A stretch of DNA of 64,000 bases from Thiocapsa rosea (GTDB taxonomy: Bacteria > Pseudomonadota > Gammaproteobacteria > Chromatiales > Chromatiaceae). The stretch lies in assembly GCF_003634315.1 (NCBI RefSeq), contig NZ_RBXL01000001.1, positions 1,658,501 through 1,722,500 on the forward strand. Reading direction: 5' to 3'. Positions within the stretch are counted from its first letter, which is position 1. The number at the start of each line of letters is the position of its first letter. Made by a program: the position numbers and the translations under genes. Below, piece after piece: positions 61,540 through 64,000 of this stretch. Under the pieces are notes generated by a model. The model made no database searches and was not told the DNA's origin. It was given only the letters and a program-made list of their open reading frames with translations.

Positions 61540-62163
61540 TTAGACGTCGGCGCCAACCGACGCCAAAAGGCCCTGCAACGCGCGCAGGGCCTGACCCCGA
61601 TGGCTCAGCCGGTTCTTGGTCTCCGGATCCAGCTCCGCGGAGCTGCATCCATGCGACGGCACCCAAAAAACGGGGTCGTACCCGAAGCCGCGCTCCCCGC
61701 GAGGAGCGGTGAGGATCGAGCCCTCCCAGGTGCCCTGGCAGATGAGTGGCGTCGGATCGGCGGGATGGCGCAGATAGACCAGGACGCACTGGAATCGGGC
61801 GGTGCGTTTGGATGCTTCCACCCCTTCCAGGTCGGCCAGCAGCTTTTGCAGATTCGCGGTATCGGATGCGCCGGGTCCCGCATAGCGCGCGGAATAGATA
61901 CCGGGTGCGCCGTCGAGCGCATCGACTTCCAGGCCGGAATCGTCGGCAAGGGCGGGAAGATCGCTGTAGCGCGCGGCGTGCCGCGCCTTGAGGATGGCGT
62001 TTTCCACGAAGGTCAAGCCCGTCTCTTCGACGTCCGGCACGGCAAAATCGCTTTGAGGGACCGCCTTGATGCGGGCGCTCAACAGCAGCTGATTGATCTC
62101 TCGAACCTTTCCGGGGTTGTTGCTGGCCAGGACGAGGGCCTCGCCGGCGTGCGGAATACTCAT
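61540..62163 (-). CDS. rdgB: dITP/XTP pyrophosphatase
   Basis: RdgB (HAM1 family) hydrolyses non-canonical purine triphosphates. The 207-residue protein starts [20 protein letters not shown] (the substrate loop [11 protein letters not shown]). Other blocks are [40 protein letters not shown] and [20 protein letters not shown]. The C-terminal [10 protein letters not shown] is present. It lies 40 bases after rph and just before yggS, the standard rph-rdgB neighbourhood. Confidence 0.97.
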   Translation of the reverse strand: MSIPHAGEALVLASNNPGKVREINQLLLSARIKAVPQSDFAVPDVEETGLTFVENAILKARHAARYSDLPALADDSGLEVDALDGAPGIYSARYAGPGASDTANLQKLLADLEGVEASKRTARFQCVLVYLRHPADPTPLICQGTWEGSILTAPRGERGFGYDPVFWVPSHGCSSAELDPETKNRLSHRGQALRALQGLLASVGADV

Positions 62164-62203
62164 GCAATTCTCCTTGTCGGCTGACGGGGTGCGAGCACCC
62201 CGA

Positions 62204-62950
62204 TCATGCGCTTTCCAGCGCGGCGCGCTGAGCGGCCTGGATCTCGCGGATGCCGGCGGCGCCGATCGCGATGAGTGCGTCGAGCTCGGCACGGCTGAAG
62301 GGCACGCCCTCGGCGGTCCCCTGCACCTCGACGAAGCGGCCTTCGCCGTCCATCACCAGATTCATGTCGGTCTCGGCCGTCGCATCCTCGGCATAGTTTA
62401 GATCGAGGACCGCAACACCCTGCACGATGCCGACCGAGACGGCGGCGATCTGCGTGCGCAGCGGATCGGTCGTGATCTCCCCGCGCGCCAGCAGCCCGTC
62501 GATCGCGTCGCGCAGGGCGACCCAGGCGCCGGTGATTGATGCGGTGCGGGTGCCTCCGTCGGCCTGCAGGACGTCGCAGTCGAGCGTGATGGAGCGCTCC
62601 CCGAGTGCATTCAGATCCATCGCTGCGCGCAGCGACCGACCGATCAGGCGCTGGATCTCGAGCGTGCGCCCGCCCTGTTTGCCGCGCGCCGCCTCGCGCG
62701 GACTGCGTGTATCGGTCGCGCGCGGGAGCATCCCGTATTCGGCGGTCACCCAGCCTTTGCCTTGGCCCTTGAGAAAAGGCGGGACCTGTGACTCCACGCT
62801 CGCCGTGCAGAGCACGCGCGTCTCGCCGAACTCGACCAGTACGGAGCCCTCCGCATGGCGGGTGAAGCCGCGGGTCAGTCGGATCGGGCGCAGCTCGTCG
62901 GGGCGGCGTCCGGACGGTCGCACAAGGGCGTTTGCAGAGGTGTCTGTCAT
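62204..62950 (-). CDS. rph: Ribonuclease PH
   Basis: A phosphorolytic 3'-5' exoribonuclease that trims tRNA precursors. The 248 residues show [40 protein letters not shown] (catalytic arginines), [40 protein letters not shown] and the C-terminal [20 protein letters not shown]. It starts at 62950 ([20 protein letters not shown]). Unlike E. coli K-12 rph, the frame is intact. The kinase gene lies 45 bases upstream on the same strand. Confidence 0.97.
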   Translation of the reverse strand: MTDTSANALVRPSGRRPDELRPIRLTRGFTRHAEGSVLVEFGETRVLCTASVESQVPPFLKGQGKGWVTAEYGMLPRATDTRSPREAARGKQGGRTLEIQRLIGRSLRAAMDLNALGERSITLDCDVLQADGGTRTASITGAWVALRDAIDGLLARGEITTDPLRTQIAAVSVGIVQGVAVLDLNYAEDATAETDMNLVMDGEGRFVEVQGTAEGVPFSRAELDALIAIGAAGIREIQAAQRAALESA

Positions 62951-62995
62951 GGCGATGCTCGATCTCGAAACCAGAAAGGGTTTGGCGTGGCGGGA

Positions 62996-63916
62996 CTATT
63001 CGGATGCGCTCGGCGGTGTGCCCGAAACCCTGTCCGGGCTCGAGGCCACCTCGTCGAGCACCGCCGCGAGGAGCTCTCCGGCATCCTGTGGACGGTCGCC
63101 GACCTGCATCGACATCGACCAATCGACCAGCCTGAGCAGGGGGAAAGGATACCGGGTTTTCAGCTCCACCGTGGCCGGAATCAGGGTGTCCTCCTTTTGA
63201 CGCTCGGGTGCGGGGGGCGGCGTGCGTCCTTCCATGCAGGCGCGGATGCTGGCCCCGACCGCGTAGACATCGGTCCAAGGTCCGATGTGACCGTCGCGCA
63301 TGTACTGCTCGATCGGCGAATAACCGGCGGTGACGACCTGTCCGCCCCGGGCGCGGCTCTTCGCCAAGGGGTGAACGGCGCCGAGATCGAGCAGCATGGG
63401 TCGATTGCCATGCCTCAGGTGGATGTTGCCGGGTTTGACGTCGAGATGGACCATGGAGCGGCGATGCAGCAGCGACAAGGCATCGAGGACCGGGACGAAG
63501 ACATCGAGGATGAAGGTCGTGCTGAGACCGCCGCGTCGCGCCTGCACATAGGCTCCGAGATTGCGCCCGCGCTCGTTGGGCATGACCAGATAGCCGGTAT
63601 CGTTGGCGAGAAAGAAATCCAACACCCGAACGATCGAAGGGTGCTTTAAGGATGCGAGGGCCTTCGCCTCCTGAAAGAACAGTTTGCGCCCTTGATGGAG
63701 GTTCTCGGCGAGCTGCGGCTCGCTCGCCGTCACGCGCCGAGCACTGTCGCGCCGCGCGATCTTCTTGGGCATGTATTCTTTGATGACAACCTCTTCGCCC
63801 GAGTCCTCGTCATAGGCGAGGTAGATGAGACTGAACCCACCCTGCGCGATGGTCTTCACGACCCGATACGGACCCAGCAAGGTGCCCGCGGGAAGGCTGT
63901 CTCGGGCGACGGCCAT
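62996..63916 (-). CDS. Serine/threonine protein kinase (divergent)
   Basis: A 306-residue Hanks-type kinase. The glycine loop is VVKTIAQGGFSLIYLAYD, the ATP-lysine is in EVVIKEYMP, and the C-helix Glu lies in KLFFQEAKALASL. The catalytic loop reads SMVHLDVKPGNIHL (His-Leu-Asp instead of His-Arg-Asp). The metal loop is LLDLGAVH (Asp-Leu-Gly instead of Asp-Phe-Gly). APE-like TAGYSPIEQY and WTDVYAVGA complete the domain. No C-terminal membrane segment or PASTA repeats are seen. Genes of this kind often sit near a PP2C phosphatase and rph; any phosphatase would be outside the window. The start at 63916 is inferred. Confidence 0.88.
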   Translation of the reverse strand: MAVARDSLPAGTLLGPYRVVKTIAQGGFSLIYLAYDEDSGEEVVIKEYMPKKIARRDSARRVTASEPQLAENLHQGRKLFFQEAKALASLKHPSIVRVLDFFLANDTGYLVMPNERGRNLGAYVQARRGGLSTTFILDVFVPVLDALSLLHRRSMVHLDVKPGNIHLRHGNRPMLLDLGAVHPLAKSRARGGQVVTAGYSPIEQYMRDGHIGPWTDVYAVGASIRACMEGRTPPPAPERQKEDTLIPATVELKTRYPFPLLRLVDWSMSMQVGDRPQDAGELLAAVLDEVASSPDRVSGTPPSASE

Positions 63917-64000
63917 GATGGTGCCTGTCAGTCTCCGTTGAGGTTTCGGCGGCACGCAGCGTGCCGCGGGAGCGTCGAGCGCCCGGGACGGAATCCTGCG

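Overview
The window is a high-GC chromosomal segment with no rRNA or tRNA gene that I can see. Gene content points to a purple sulfur gammaproteobacterium of the Chromatiaceae (Thiocapsa/Allochromatium-like). Evidence: the class III polyhydroxyalkanoate (PHA) locus phaB-phaP-phaR-phaA facing phaE-phaC, with a PhaC very close to the Allochromatium vinosum enzyme as I remember it; the gamma-type order accC-prmA-dusB-fis-purH; an octaheme tetrathionate reductase-type cytochrome; and the yggS-proC-yggT-yggU-DUF4426 neighbourhood. The genus is an inference.

Layout. 1-8342: accC (5' truncated), prmA, dusB, fis, purH, a second-type LpxA-like acyltransferase and purD. 8343-10738: an accessory AAA ATPase/nuclease-like gene flanked by gene remnants. 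10739-16412: PHA synthesis, with a shared 16-base operator candidate upstream of phaP and between phaA and phaE. 16656-18386: B12-binding radical SAM protein. 19108-23669: DUF2126-MoxR-DUF58 operon. 23910-25959: an unknown exported cysteine-rich protein and an unknown cytosolic protein. 26145-28490: lipB, ybeD, dacA-type carboxypeptidase. 28764-31072: octaheme cytochrome c plus membrane cytochrome b. 31607-34973: a three-gene corrinoid protein / methyltransferase / DUF1638-like-GGDEF operon. 35373-46740: hydrolases, a lipoprotein, an exported glutathione peroxidase, tamB, a DUF3611 protein and a cation/proton antiporter. 46778-48945: ParA-like ATPase plus AlbA_2/HATPase protein. 49242-56992: PEP mutase-family lyase, vapBC, DCC protein, radC, coaBC-dut-algC-argB, pyrE. 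57237-63916: TauE/SafE-family protein, DUF4426, yggU-yggT-proC, yggS-rdgB-rph and a Ser/Thr kinase.

The most striking non-coding structure is a family of about 27 intergenic elements, each 82-87 bases, bounded by inverted arms TTAAACCGCG(T/C)C ... G(A/G)CGCGGTTTAA. Ten tight pairs occur, most with one GCGTC-arm and one GCGCC-arm member, separated by a 17-23 base A/T-rich spacer. Their outer bases form the stop codons of at least seven genes and directly precede two start codons. One copy is nested inside another. None occurs between 35199 and 57030. I think this family and the corrinoid-GGDEF operon are the two best candidates for undescribed biology here.
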